Source: Bacteroidales bacterium
GTDB taxonomy: Bacteria; Bacteroidota; Bacteroidia; Bacteroidales; WCHB1-69
DNA length: 37,646 bases
Assembly (NCBI GenBank): GCA_023229985.1
Contig: JALNYF010000013.1
Span: 1 to 37,646, forward strand
Direction: 5' to 3'
Under the pieces are notes generated by a model. It had not been told where the DNA came from. It searched no databases and saw only the letters and a list, made by a program, of their open reading frames with translations. Below, piece by piece: positions 7,607 through 16,543 of the stretch; positions within the stretch are counted from its first letter, which is position 1; each line of letters begins with the position of its first letter. A program made the translations under genes and the position numbers.

Positions 7607-9025
7607 ATGAATGATTACAGTAAAAAACTAAAAAATTCTATATATCAATTAGTTACAGAGGCTGCTGACGAATTGGGGGTAGATGCGTATGTTGTTGGCG
7701 GCATTGTTCGAGACCTATATCTGAAGCGAAATTCAAAAGATATTGATATCGTTGTGGTTGGAAGCGGCATTGGATTGGCAAAAGCAGTTGCCCGCAAACT
7801 TTCTCCTTCTCCTGCTGTGAATGTGTTTAAAAATTTTGGCACGGCTCAATTCAGATATAATGATGAAGAAATTGAGTTTGTGGGCGCGCGCAAGGAATCA
7901 TACGACTATGATTCTCGGAAACCACACGTGGAAGACGGCTCTTTGCAAGATGACCTTAACCGGCGCGATTTTACCATCAACGCCTTGGCAATTTCCCTGA
8001 ACGGACCCAACCAATACCAATTGGTGGATTTCTTCAATGGTGTTCAAGATATTCAAAATAAGATAATTAGAACTCCTTTGGACCCCGATACTACTTTTTC
8101 TGACGACCCTTTACGCATGATGCGTGCCGTTCGTTTTTCGACTCAACTGAATTTTCAAATCGCTCCCGATACGGCCGCCTCCATCGCCCGAAATGCAGAA
8201 CGACTGAAAATTATATCGAAAGAAAGAATCATTGATGAATTTAATAAAATACTCCTTTCCCCCAAGCCTTCCGTCGGCATCGTGCAACTGGATAAGTTGG
8301 GACTATTACAGCATTTTTTGCCAGAAGTTCTTAATTTAAAAGGAATTGAGACCATCAACGGCAAAGGACACAAAGATAATTTTTGGCATACTTTGGAAGT
8401 CGTCGATAAAATTGCAGCCGTGAGCCATCATCTCTATCTGATATGGGCTGCTTTGTTGCACGACATCGCAAAACCCGTCACCAAAAAATTCAATCCGAGT
8501 TTGGGCTGGACATTCCACGGACACGAATTTGTCGGGTCAAAAATGGTTCCCGCTATTTTCCGCGAACTTAAACTGCCTACCAACGACAAAATGAAATATG
8601 TTCAAAAATTGGTGGCACTGCACCTTCGTCCGCAAGCCCTTGTGGATGAATCTATTACCGATTCCGCAGTTCGGAGATTATTATTTGAAGCCGGCGATGA
8701 TGTAGATGATTTGATGCTCCTGTGTGAAGCCGACATTACCTCCAAAAATAGCGCAAAAGTCGAGAAATACCTGACTAATTTTGCGATTGTCCGCCGGAAA
8801 TTTATCGAAATTGAAGAAAAAGACAAACTCAGAAATTGGAAATCTCCCATTGACGGGATACTGATTATGGAAACCTTTCAATTACGTCCGACGAAAGAAG
8901 TGGGAATCATTAAAACTGCCATTCGCGAAGCTATTCTCGACGGTGTGATAGGAAATAATTATGAAGAAGCCTATCAAATGATGTTAGAAGAAGGTAAGAA
9001 AATGGGGCTCAAACCTATTCTTTAA
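7607..9025 (+). CDS. CCA tRNA nucleotidyltransferase / poly(A) polymerase family, with HD domain
   Basis: A 472-residue class II nucleotidyltransferase that adds or repairs the CCA end of tRNAs, acting in the cytosol. In order: the nucleotidyltransferase domain with VVGGIVRDLYL and KDIDIVVVG (metal Asp pair), RRDFTINALA, and the nucleotide-selecting DDPLRMMRAVRFS; then an HD phosphohydrolase-like domain with HDNFWHTLEVV-type spacing and LLHDIAKP; then a helical C-terminus. The HD domain fits the bacterial bifunctional type. Notably the tRNA-Ser in this window does not encode CCA, so such an enzyme is needed. The longest ORF begins at 7559, inside the promoter, so ATG 7607 is chosen. The 3' end overlaps the convergent lipoprotein gene by 11 bases. 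Confidence 0.9.
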   Translation: MNDYSKKLKNSIYQLVTEAADELGVDAYVVGGIVRDLYLKRNSKDIDIVVVGSGIGLAKAVARKLSPSPAVNVFKNFGTAQFRYNDEEIEFVGARKESYDYDSRKPHVEDGSLQDDLNRRDFTINALAISLNGPNQYQLVDFFNGVQDIQNKIIRTPLDPDTTFSDDPLRMMRAVRFSTQLNFQIAPDTAASIARNAERLKIISKERIIDEFNKILLSPKPSVGIVQLDKLGLLQHFLPEVLNLKGIETINGKGHKDNFWHTLEVVDKIAAVSHHLYLIWAALLHDIAKPVTKKFNPSLGWTFHGHEFVGSKMVPAIFRELKLPTNDKMKYVQKLVALHLRPQALVDESITDSAVRRLLFEAGDDVDDLMLLCEADITSKNSAKVEKYLTNFAIVRRKFIEIEEKDKLRNWKSPIDGILIMETFQLRPTKEVGIIKTAIREAILDGVIGNNYEEAYQMMLEEGKKMGLKPIL

Positions 9026-9371
9026 GTTTTTCCTCCCTTTCTGCAATCAATCTATCCGAAATTCGGTGCATGATCACATTTGATTGCTCCCTATCAGCAA
9101 AATAGTAAGCTACCGATTGGTTGTATTGCTCCTTTGTAACATGGTGCTTGAGAAGAAAATCATTATACAAATGAATACTGAGTGCCATTTTATTACTGTC
9201 GGGCGGAGCGAAAAAGATAACGGATTCTATCACTAATTGCTCGGTCATCATATCCGTCAGCTTCGCGGAATCGATCAGATTGTCCGGCTTGGGATTTTCG
9301 GGTGTTCGCTTGCATCCCACAAGAAGGAGCAAAAACAAAACTATATAGTATAAAAAAAGGCGCTTTTTCAC
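9015..9371 (-). CDS. DUF4296-type lipoprotein
   Basis: A small exported lipoprotein of about 118 residues. The GTG start at 9371 gives a typical lipoprotein signal peptide: KKR, a hydrophobic run, then the lipobox LLLVGC. The mature part (NLIDSAKLTDMMTEQLVIES, then LLKHHVTKEQYNQSVAYYFAD) matches what I remember of DUF4296 proteins, short helical Bacteroidota lipoproteins without known function. The longer ORF back to ATG 9455 would put 28 residues before the signal peptide and cross the prs leader, so it is rejected. A TATTTTTG lies directly upstream of the GTG but very close to it, so the real transcription start is uncertain. Confidence 0.7.
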   Translation of the reverse strand: MKKRLFLYYIVLFLLLLVGCKRTPENPKPDNLIDSAKLTDMMTEQLVIESVIFFAPPDSNKMALSIHLYNDFLLKHHVTKEQYNQSVAYYFADREQSNVIMHRISDRLIAEREEKLKE

Positions 9372-9429
9372 GCCGGCAAAAATACATAAAAAATTATAAA
9401 ATAAATGACCGACGTAAGCAAAAAAATTA

Positions 9430-9437
9430 TAATTTTG
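9430..9437 (+). promoter_or_regulatory. -7 promoter element for prs
   Basis: TAATTTTG, an exact TAnnTTTG match, 44 bases upstream of the prs ATG. No good -33 TTTG is seen. Confidence 0.55.
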
Positions 9438-9481
9438 CGCAAACAAAAGATTCATGATACATCGTTAAAAATCAATACATT

Positions 9482-10420
9482 ATGAAATCAAAAATTGCTT
9501 TGGTATCGGGGAGGGCAAACCTTGCTTTAGCTGAAAAAATTTCTCAAAATCTTCATATTCCTTTATTGGATGAAGAAATTGTCCAATTTAAAGATGGCGA
9601 AATTCAGGCTTATTACAACGAAACCATTCGTGGGAAACATGTTTTTATCATTCAACCCACTTTTTCTCCGGCGGAGAACATTATGGAATTGTTAATTTTG
9701 ATTGATGCAGCGAAACGCGCGTCTGCTGCAGAAATCATTGCGGTCATTCCATATTTTGGCTACTCCCGCCAAGACAGAAAAGACAAGCCCAGAACCTCTA
9801 TCGGAGCAAAATTAATGGCAAACCTCTTAACCGCTGCCGGCATTAATCGTTTGATTACGATGGATTTACATGCAGATCAAATTCAAGGTTTTTTTGAAAT
9901 TCCGGTTGACCATCTGTATGCTTCTACCGTTTTCTTGCCCTATATCAGAAATTTGAATTGGGATAATTTATGTATTGTTTCTCCCGACACTGGCGGGACT
10001 AAAAGAGCCTCTACTTATGCCAAATTTTTGAATTGCGATTTTGCCATCGGCTTTAAACAAAGAGAAAGAGCGAATGAGGTTGCCTCTCTGCAAATAATTG
10101 GCAATGTGAAAAATAAAAATGTGATTTTGTTAGATGATATTATGGACACCGGCGGCACTTTGTGCAAAGCGGCTATTAGAGTAAAAGAATTAGGCGCAGA
10201 GAAAGTCTATGCCATGTGTACACATGCCCTGCTCTCCGGCAATGCTATGGAAAACCTCGAAAACTCGGCCATTGATAAAATCGTGGTGACCGACACCATT
10301 CCGTTGGCTCACCCATCCGAAAAATTTGAAGTGGTTTCTATCGCTCAATTGGTTGCAGAAGTCATTAAAAGCGTGATGGACAAAACTTCCATCTCTTCTC
10401 ATTTTGAAGTAGATAAATAG
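9482..10420 (+). CDS. prs: Ribose-phosphate pyrophosphokinase (PRPP synthetase)
   Basis: A 312-residue cytosolic enzyme that transfers pyrophosphate from ATP to ribose 5-phosphate, making PRPP for purine, pyrimidine, NAD, His and Trp synthesis. Seen: FKDGEIQAYYNETIRG (the E. coli DGE region), YFGYSRQDRKDKPRTSIGAK (the flexible-loop signature), MDLHADQIQGFFEIPVDHLYA (the cation-binding DLHA and PVD motif), SPDTGGTKRA, and the PRPP-binding loop LLDDIMDTGGTL (about residues 216-227). Full length for the family. There is no Shine-Dalgarno; the 18 bases before the ATG are identical to those before the second GAPDH gene (see findings). Confidence 0.96.
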   Translation: MKSKIALVSGRANLALAEKISQNLHIPLLDEEIVQFKDGEIQAYYNETIRGKHVFIIQPTFSPAENIMELLILIDAAKRASAAEIIAVIPYFGYSRQDRKDKPRTSIGAKLMANLLTAAGINRLITMDLHADQIQGFFEIPVDHLYASTVFLPYIRNLNWDNLCIVSPDTGGTKRASTYAKFLNCDFAIGFKQRERANEVASLQIIGNVKNKNVILLDDIMDTGGTLCKAAIRVKELGAEKVYAMCTHALLSGNAMENLENSAIDKIVVTDTIPLAHPSEKFEVVSIAQLVAEVIKSVMDKTSISSHFEVDK

Positions 10421-10467
10421 AATTATTGCTGTACGCTAAATAATCGAAATTATTGATTAATCTATTA

Positions 10468-10497
10468 GCATTGAGCATATTACAATGCCTCTTTTAT
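10468..10497 (+). terminator. Weak hairpin after prs
   Basis: GCATTG (10468-10473) pairs with CAATGC (10483-10488) around a nine-base loop, followed by CTCTTTTATTATT. It lies in the 92-base gap between the convergent prs and RNase H genes. The stem is short and the T tract is broken, so this is a weak call. Confidence 0.3.
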
Positions 10498-10512
10498 TAT
10501 TAAAAAAAGTCA

Positions 10513-11151
10513 TTATTTTCTTCCAAAATCAGCAGGAATCTCCCCCCAAAGCCGCGTGTTCCATTTGATAATCGGGTTCGCATATTGATTTTCATTCAAC
10601 CATTTTTCGGCACGAGCCAACAAATCAAACAACAACGCATTTTCCTCAATCGGACTGATGATTGATTTGTGTTTTTTATGACGTACCCATGAAATTGCGG
10701 TAATACTGTCGGTATAAATCGCCTTATTACTGCCTTGCTGTTTTAATAATGCCAATCCATGTACCAATGCCAAAAATTCACCGATGTTGTTGGTCGCATT
10801 TTTAAAAGGACCTTGATGAAAAATCTGCTCTCCGGTTCGAGTATCCACCCCGCGATATTCCATCACCCGTGTCACCATATTGCACGCCGCATCAACACAA
10901 ATACTGTCCAAATCGGGCTTCTCATCGTGGTCGGTCAAATAAGGAATCTGCTTTTTTTTCACAGGTGGATTCTGCTTATAGTAATTTTCATAACCACCCA
11001 AAAAATGTTTTTGCGCTTCCATGGCACTTTCAAATCCCTTGTACTTGGCACCGGGAAACTCCAAAATCTGCGCCTGACACTCTTTCCAAGTATCATAAAC
11101 CCCGGGCTTACGTCCTTGCCATACGACATAATATTTTTTCTTATTCATCAT
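10513..11151 (-). CDS. rnhA: Ribonuclease H with N-terminal viroplasmin (hybrid-binding) domain
   Basis: A 212-residue RNase HI-type enzyme that cuts the RNA strand of RNA-DNA hybrids. Residues about 5-55 (KKYYVVWQGRKPGVYDTW, then FPGAKYKGF and EAQKHFLG) form the caulimovirus viroplasmin/hybrid-binding domain seen in eukaryotic RNase H1 and many Bacteroidota proteins. The catalytic domain shows the four acidic residues: D87 (ICVDAAC), E125 (NIGEFLAL), D148 (IYTDS) and D208 (IPADFG). It follows priA on the same strand after 42 bases, a sensible pairing of two genome-maintenance genes. A second in-frame ATG lies one codon downstream. Confidence 0.92.
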   Translation of the reverse strand: MMNKKKYYVVWQGRKPGVYDTWKECQAQILEFPGAKYKGFESAMEAQKHFLGGYENYYKQNPPVKKKQIPYLTDHDEKPDLDSICVDAACNMVTRVMEYRGVDTRTGEQIFHQGPFKNATNNIGEFLALVHGLALLKQQGSNKAIYTDSITAISWVRHKKHKSIISPIEENALLFDLLARAEKWLNENQYANPIIKWNTRLWGEIPADFGRK

Positions 11152-11193
11152 TGTTTAGTTTTAATCAGTTGATAATTAGTTATTTATTATTGA

Positions 11194-13692
11194 TTACGCA
11201 TCAACATTGACTATTATGAAAACACTTTTATACTTGGAAGTGGTGCGAAATTCGGAAAGTAGATTGTCCAAAATTTCTTTATTATGCTCCAAGTTTTCGT
11301 TTTTTTGAAATTTAATCCAAATATCTTTCAGATAAAAGGCTTGAATTCTGGAAACAATGGGGAAGTTGGGTCCCATAATTTGCCCTGGAAATAGTTCACG
11401 CAAAAGTTCTGCTAATTTTAAAGCGGCTTCGGAAAGAAGTGCTTCGTCTTTGTGCTTTACCGTTAATTTGATTAATCGACAAATAGGCGGGAAAAAGAAC
11501 TGTTTTCTTTCCTCCAACTGCGAAGCATACATCCCTTGAAAATCATTGGAAACCACAAACTTAAGAGCAGGGTGTTTGGGCTGAAAGCTCTGAATAATTA
11601 CTTTACCGGGAACTTCTTTTCGACCGGCACGCCCACTAACCTGCGACATCGTCTGGAAAGCGCGTTCATAAGAACGAAAATCCGGATATGAAAGCAAATT
11701 ATCGGCATTGAGCACCCCTACAATGGAAACTCGGTCAAAATCAAGTCCTTTCGTTACCATCTGCGTTCCTACCAAAATATCGGTTTTATGCTGTTCAAAA
11801 TCGGTAATGATTTTTTGATAGGCTGTTTTCGAACGAGTCGTGTCCAAATCCATTCTCTGTATCACCGCCTTCGGGAACAATTCTGCCAAGTTGTCCTCCA
11901 CCTTTTCGGTGCCAAACCCTTTCATCTCTACGTCTGCACTATGACAATTCGGGCACTCCTTCGGAACATCAATGGCGTAACCGCAATAATGGCATTTCAA
12001 CAAATTGCTCTTTTTATGATAGGTAAGCGTCACATCGCAATATTTGCATGTGGGCATGGACTGACACGAATTACAGAACATTCGGAGCGAGAACCCACGC
12101 CGGTTTTGAAAGAGAATAATCTGCTCATTTTTTTCCAATGCGTCCGCGATATTGTCCAAAAGAAACTGCGAAAATATGCCATTCACTTTTTTTTGCCGTG
12201 TTGATTCCAACATATTGGCAATCCAAATTTCTGGCATCATTCCTTGGGCATAACGCTGATTCAATTCTACCAATCCGTATCTATTTTGTTTTACATTATA
12301 ATATGTTTCTAATGAAGGAGTTGCTGTCCCTAATAGAATATTGGCATGATGAATTTTTCCCAAAGCAACCGCACTGTCGCGTGCGTGATAGCGCGGAGCC
12401 GGATCCATTTGCTTGTATGATGAATCATGCTCCTCGTCCACGATAATCAATCCCAACTGTTGATACGGCAGAAGTAAAGCAGAGCGCGCGCCCAATATCA
12501 AACGATATTGATTTGTTTCCGAATGGTGAAGCACTCGGTTCCATATTTCAACGCGCTCATACTCATTGAAGCGCGAGTGATAAACCCCCACCTGGTCGCC
12601 GAAATACATTCTTAACCGATTGACAATTTGCGAGGTAAGCGCAATTTCCGGAAGTAGATACAAAACTTGTTTTCCTTCTGCTAACACCTTATCTATCAAC
12701 TTAATATAAATCTCCGTCTTGCCACTGCCGGTCACCCCATGTAATAAAACGGCTTGATGTTCCAACATTTGGGTCTGTATCTCCTGAAATGCCTTATGCT
12801 GGGCTTCAGATAAAGCAATCTTAGCTGCCTCAGCTTGTGCCTCATATTCTATTAATCTACTTATAATCACATCTTTAGAAACAAGTACGCCATTTTGAAT
12901 CAAAGTTGTCAAACTCGAAGGAGATACTTTTTTATGGTCCAATAAGTCGTTTTTTTTCACGGCTTTCGTTAAATCTATTTTCCCTTCATTTTGTTGTAAA
13001 AGAAACAACATTGCCAAAATCACCTCCGACTGTTTCACCGTTTTGGGAGTTTGTTCCAGACGGTCTAATAGTTGATAAAACTGTGCTTCGTCGCCATTGT
13101 AGGGCGGTGCCAACGAGATATACGTCACTTTTTTGGCTTTATAGGGGTCTCGGATTTCTTCGGCGGTCACGATCATTTGTTTTTCCACCAAAGATTTAAT
13201 GATGGGCATTGATTTGACGAGATGGAGTGTTTTTTCGAGTTCACAGATTGTAACCTTGTGATGATGAGCGACATGCTCCACAATTTGGATTTCTGTTTCA
13301 GTAAGTTCGGAGATATCGCCCTCAAAATTGGGGTGAAGCATGATTTGTGATTCACCGGCTAATTTAAGTGCTGAGGGCAGTGCGGCTGCCATTACTTCGC
13401 CCAAGGTACACATATAATATTTCGAAATCCATTGCCACAACGCAAATTGTTTTTCGGAAATGACAGGACCGGTATCTATGATATCTAAAATATATTTTAT
13501 ATTGACTTGTTGCGGAACGGTTTGATGAATTTTTACAATAATGCCGGAATAGAGTTTGTTTTTTCCAAAAGGAACCACTACCCGGATACCAAATTGAATA
13601 TCTGTATTCATCTGGTATGGAACACGATACGTAAAAGCACCTTTGAGTGGAAGCGGCAGGAGAATATCTGCAAAAAAAGTGTCTCTTTCCAT
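11194..13692 (-). CDS. priA: Primosomal protein N' (replication restart helicase PriA)
   Basis: An 832-residue superfamily 2 DNA helicase that recognises stalled forks and reloads the replisome. In order: an N-terminal 3'-end-binding domain (ADILLPLPLKGAFTYRVP, VVVPFGKNKLYSGIIV), Walker A in HGVTGSGKTEIY (K325), Walker B DEEHDSSYKQ near 418, GTATPSLETY, a cysteine-rich zinc region near 537-585 (CNSCQSMPTCKYC, then CHYCGY and CPNCHS), and the helicase C motifs VGTQMVTKGLDF and QVSGRAGR. The length is typical of Bacteroidota PriA. Its ATG directly follows the waaA stop with no gap (TAAATG), so the two are co-translated. Confidence 0.96.
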   Translation of the reverse strand: MERDTFFADILLPLPLKGAFTYRVPYQMNTDIQFGIRVVVPFGKNKLYSGIIVKIHQTVPQQVNIKYILDIIDTGPVISEKQFALWQWISKYYMCTLGEVMAAALPSALKLAGESQIMLHPNFEGDISELTETEIQIVEHVAHHHKVTICELEKTLHLVKSMPIIKSLVEKQMIVTAEEIRDPYKAKKVTYISLAPPYNGDEAQFYQLLDRLEQTPKTVKQSEVILAMLFLLQQNEGKIDLTKAVKKNDLLDHKKVSPSSLTTLIQNGVLVSKDVIISRLIEYEAQAEAAKIALSEAQHKAFQEIQTQMLEHQAVLLHGVTGSGKTEIYIKLIDKVLAEGKQVLYLLPEIALTSQIVNRLRMYFGDQVGVYHSRFNEYERVEIWNRVLHHSETNQYRLILGARSALLLPYQQLGLIIVDEEHDSSYKQMDPAPRYHARDSAVALGKIHHANILLGTATPSLETYYNVKQNRYGLVELNQRYAQGMMPEIWIANMLESTRQKKVNGIFSQFLLDNIADALEKNEQIILFQNRRGFSLRMFCNSCQSMPTCKYCDVTLTYHKKSNLLKCHYCGYAIDVPKECPNCHSADVEMKGFGTEKVEDNLAELFPKAVIQRMDLDTTRSKTAYQKIITDFEQHKTDILVGTQMVTKGLDFDRVSIVGVLNADNLLSYPDFRSYERAFQTMSQVSGRAGRKEVPGKVIIQSFQPKHPALKFVVSNDFQGMYASQLEERKQFFFPPICRLIKLTVKHKDEALLSEAALKLAELLRELFPGQIMGPNFPIVSRIQAFYLKDIWIKFQKNENLEHNKEILDNLLSEFRTTSKYKSVFIIVNVDA

Positions 13693-14943
13693 TTATTCTG
13701 CTATTAATCCGCGAGTTAGTCGAATCACGGTATAAATTTTCTCGACAGCACCTAAATTACTATTTACAAATGATTTACAAATATCGCAAGCGGCTTGATA
13801 GGAAGCCGGATTTCGTTCAAATTGCATCAAACGGTCTGTCATTTCCTGAGGTGAAGTGATGGAAAAAGCGCCTTTTTGTTCCACCAGCGCAACCGCTTCA
13901 CTAAATTTTTGGTATTTAGGACCAAAAAAGACGGGAATACCATAAACGGCTGCTTCGAGCGTGTTGTGCAAACCGGTAGCAAAAGCACCGCCAATATAAG
14001 CAATATGCGCATATCTATAGATCTTGCTCAAAATACCGATGCTATCAATAATCAACACATTACAATCTGCCAATTGTTTTTCGCTTCGCTCGGAATAACA
14101 AACGACTTTTTCGTTGTAAAATAAGGTTTTAATACGATTAATATGTTCTTTATCAATTAAATGCGGAGCAATCACTAATTTATATTGTGATTTAACATGG
14201 GTAAAAACCGTTGCCAATAGTTGTTCATCGGGTTGCCAGCTGCTACCGGCGACCAATATTTTACTGTTTCCTTTGAAACTCTCCATAAAATCGAGGGATT
14301 GATTTTGAGCCGCGATGGCAGCCACCCTGTCAAAACGGGTATCACCGGTTATCATCACTTGGTTAATCTTAATGCTGTGGAGCAGATCGAAAGAAGTTTG
14401 ATTTTGAACAAAGAAATAGGAACATTTGCATAATTGTCGGGCGAACCAACTGCCATGCGGTTTAAAAAAATATTGTGAAGGGCGGTAAATAGCTGATATA
14501 TAATAAAATGGAATACTTTTTCTATATAGTTGTTCCATATAATTATACCAATACTCGTATTTTACGAAAAAAGCAACTTCAGGTTTTACGACCTGAATGA
14601 AGCGTTTGGCGTGGCACAAAGTATCGGAAGGTAGATACGCGATAATGTCAATATCGGGGTCATTTTTTTTCACCTCATAACCTGACGGTGAAAAAAAAGT
14701 AACCAAAAAAGTATGAGTGGGGTATTGGGATTTTAGTTTTTGGATCAGTGGTTTCCCTTGTTCAAATTCGCCGAGGGAAGCGCAATGAAACCATATAATC
14801 TGCTTATTTTCACATTGTTGTGATAAAAACTGAAAGACATTTTTTCTACCATTTTTCCAGAGTTTGGCTTTGTCATCAAAGAGTGCGGCGAGGGCAACTG
14901 CCCAAGAGTAGCAATGAATAAAAAACGTGTATAACAGTCGCAT
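13693..14943 (-). CDS. waaA: 3-deoxy-D-manno-octulosonic acid (Kdo) transferase
   Basis: A 416-residue GT30-type glycosyltransferase that adds Kdo from CMP-Kdo to the lipid A precursor on the inner membrane. Seen: an N-terminal hydrophobic anchor (LLYTFFIHCYSWAVALAAL), the IIWFHCASLGEFEQGKPLI stretch with the catalytic Glu in the conserved SLGE, TFFSPSGYE, YLPSDT, VKYEYWYN, then a C-terminal GT-B half with VAGSSWQPDE, VIAPHLIDKEHI and IGGAFATGLHNTLEAAVYGIPVFFGP. It works after LpxK, which is encoded at 23605, in the lipid A route. It lies between an outer-membrane protein gene (three bases upstream) and priA (contiguous). Confidence 0.95.
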   Translation of the reverse strand: MRLLYTFFIHCYSWAVALAALFDDKAKLWKNGRKNVFQFLSQQCENKQIIWFHCASLGEFEQGKPLIQKLKSQYPTHTFLVTFFSPSGYEVKKNDPDIDIIAYLPSDTLCHAKRFIQVVKPEVAFFVKYEYWYNYMEQLYRKSIPFYYISAIYRPSQYFFKPHGSWFARQLCKCSYFFVQNQTSFDLLHSIKINQVMITGDTRFDRVAAIAAQNQSLDFMESFKGNSKILVAGSSWQPDEQLLATVFTHVKSQYKLVIAPHLIDKEHINRIKTLFYNEKVVCYSERSEKQLADCNVLIIDSIGILSKIYRYAHIAYIGGAFATGLHNTLEAAVYGIPVFFGPKYQKFSEAVALVEQKGAFSITSPQEMTDRLMQFERNPASYQAACDICKSFVNSNLGAVEKIYTVIRLTRGLIAE

Positions 14944-14946
14944 GGG

Positions 14947-15735
14947 TTAGTATTGATAGAGGGTTTGGATTTTTCGTTTTTCGTACAACGGAATGATCCA
15001 TCCTATTTTGGGACCGACGAGAATGCTAAATTTTTTAGTGTCGTCTTTGGCGTGCAGAAGCAGGCTGTAATTGCGAAGGCTTTTACTCCAAATTTCAGAA
15101 ACCTCGATGCCGGCATAAAAACTTGCCACCCTTACTCTGCGCATGAAAATGTAACCAATAAATTGCGACATACAGAAACCGCCGGCAAGTTGGTCGTAAC
15201 CTTTCTTGTAGTCGTCTAATAGCTGCGGGATTTGTTTGTCCGGGTCGTTAATCCGAATTTTATGTTCAAAATAGCCAAAATCGGCACGAAGCCAGAGTCC
15301 CGAATTTCTCCATTTTCCGAAAGGAATAATTTTCCCGATGCCGGCACTCAAATTCCAATACCTTCCTTCAAAATAAATCGTGGCTTTGAGACCGTTTCCA
15401 TCAATTAAATCTCCGTTCTGCGTCAGCATATCTGTCCCCAAAATCGCAACCTGGTCTTTTATTTTTGAACCAAAAAGATAATTAAAATTGAGTCCGATTG
15501 TCCAATTAGAAGATGTTTTGTAGGTAAATCCGGTGCCAATATTCCAGTTATTTTTGAATGTTTCGGCTAAGGTTCCAAACGGGAACTGATAAGAGAAATT
15601 GGCACCTGTCCAAATCATTTGAGTTGCTGTATCTATTTGGTTTTTACGCAAATTGACATCAGATTGGGGCTGCGCCATCACTGAAAAAAAAGATACGGCA
15701 GCCATACATATAAATATAAATCGTTTAATGTTCAT
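14947..15735 (-). CDS. Predicted outer-membrane beta-barrel protein, unknown function
   Basis: A 262-residue exported protein. The start at 15735 gives a clear signal peptide (MNIKRFIFICMAAVSFFSVMAQ) with likely cleavage after MAQ; the ORF's first ATG at 15759 overlaps the -7 element and is rejected. The mature part alternates aromatic and polar residues in amphipathic strands (GANFSYQFPFG, NIGTGFTYKTSSNWTIGLNFNYLFGS, GLKATIYFEGRYWNLSAGIG, SGLWLRADFGYF) and ends in an aromatic residue (TLYQY), all typical of an outer-membrane barrel. No specific family is recognised. As first gene of an operon with waaA, priA and RNase H, a link to envelope assembly is possible but unproven. Confidence 0.8.
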   Translation of the reverse strand: MNIKRFIFICMAAVSFFSVMAQPQSDVNLRKNQIDTATQMIWTGANFSYQFPFGTLAETFKNNWNIGTGFTYKTSSNWTIGLNFNYLFGSKIKDQVAILGTDMLTQNGDLIDGNGLKATIYFEGRYWNLSAGIGKIIPFGKWRNSGLWLRADFGYFEHKIRINDPDKQIPQLLDDYKKGYDQLAGGFCMSQFIGYIFMRRVRVASFYAGIEVSEIWSKSLRNYSLLLHAKDDTKKFSILVGPKIGWIIPLYEKRKIQTLYQY

Positions 15736-15756
15736 CTTCACATGATTAATAATCGG

Positions 15757-15764
15757 CAAAGATA
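15757..15764 (-). promoter_or_regulatory. -7 promoter element for the omp/waaA/priA/rnhA operon
   Basis: The - strand reads TATCTTTG, an exact TAnnTTTG match, 22 bases upstream of the ATG at 15735. It covers the upstream ATG of the longest ORF, which therefore cannot be the start. Confidence 0.65.
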
Positions 15765-15821
15765 CAATTTTAATATAAATATAAAGATAAATATTTCATC
15801 ATTCGTTATCAAAAAATTATG

Positions 15822-15829
15822 TACCTTTG
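15822..15829 (+). promoter_or_regulatory. -7 promoter element for the FKBP/BtuF-like/PagL-like operon
   Basis: TACCTTTG, an exact TAnnTTTG match, about 30 bases upstream of the ATG at 15860. It lies back to back with the divergent promoter at 15757-15764. Confidence 0.65.
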
Positions 15830-15859
15830 CCGCTCAATAAAAATACTAAAATTAAAACA

Positions 15860-16540
15860 ATGAATAAAAAATTATTAATCCTCGTATGCTTATTCTGTAT
15901 AGGTCTATGCATTACGGCTAAATCACAAGACACAATGAACAATGTGCAAAAAATGAGTTATGCGTTAGGCGCTAACAACGGTGAACAATTTAAGAATCTC
16001 GGCATTGAAATAGATACTGAGATGTTTTTCAAGGGACTAAAAGACGGCATGGGCGGTACAAGAGAAATGACCGATGAACAAATGCAAGCCGCTTTTATGC
16101 TGTTAGACCAAACCATCAAAGATAATCAACAAAAAATATTGTTGGAAGAAAAAAAGAAAGGACAAGAATATCTTGCTCAAAACAAGCTGAACGCTGGCGT
16201 TTCAGAAACGCCGTCGGGTTTACAATATAAGGTAATTGTTATGGGAACCGGTGCCAAACCGACTGCCACAGATAAAGTGAAAGTACATTATCATGGCACC
16301 TTATTGGACGGCACTGTTTTTGACTCCTCCGTACAACGCGGCGAACCCATCACCTTCCCATTGAACGGAGTAATCCGCGGTTGGACAGAAGGACTACAAC
16401 TGATGCCGATCGGCTCTAAATTCATCTTCTACATTCCTTCCGATTTAGCTTACGGCGACAGAGGTACACAAGGCATTAAACCGGGCGCAACCCTTATTTT
16501 TGAAGTTGAATTATTGGAAATCAATCCGGTTGAAGAATAA
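15860..16540 (+). CDS. FKBP-type peptidyl-prolyl cis-trans isomerase, exported (FkpA/Mip-like)
   Basis: A 226-residue exported folding factor. The start at 15860 begins a signal peptide (MNKKLLILVCLFCIGLCITA); the longer ORF starts inside the -7 element. Residues about 30-105 form the helical FKBP_N dimerisation region (MSYALGANNGEQFKNLG, MTDEQMQAAF), followed by the FKBP domain: SGLQYKVIVMGTGAKPTATD, VKVHYHGTLLDGTVFDSS, PITFPLNGVIRGWTEGLQLM, and IPSDLAYGDRG...GATLIFEVELL. This is the plan of periplasmic FkpA or Mip proteins, which help fold outer-membrane and exported proteins. It is the first gene of a three-gene operon. Confidence 0.93.
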   Translation: MNKKLLILVCLFCIGLCITAKSQDTMNNVQKMSYALGANNGEQFKNLGIEIDTEMFFKGLKDGMGGTREMTDEQMQAAFMLLDQTIKDNQQKILLEEKKKGQEYLAQNKLNAGVSETPSGLQYKVIVMGTGAKPTATDKVKVHYHGTLLDGTVFDSSVQRGEPITFPLNGVIRGWTEGLQLMPIGSKFIFYIPSDLAYGDRGTQGIKPGATLIFEVELLEINPVEE

Positions 16541-16543
16541 AAA

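Noticed and set aside
10439..10454. Small A/T hairpin AATAAT/ATTATT after prs
   Set aside because: Pure A-T stem with no T tract; too weak to count as a terminator.
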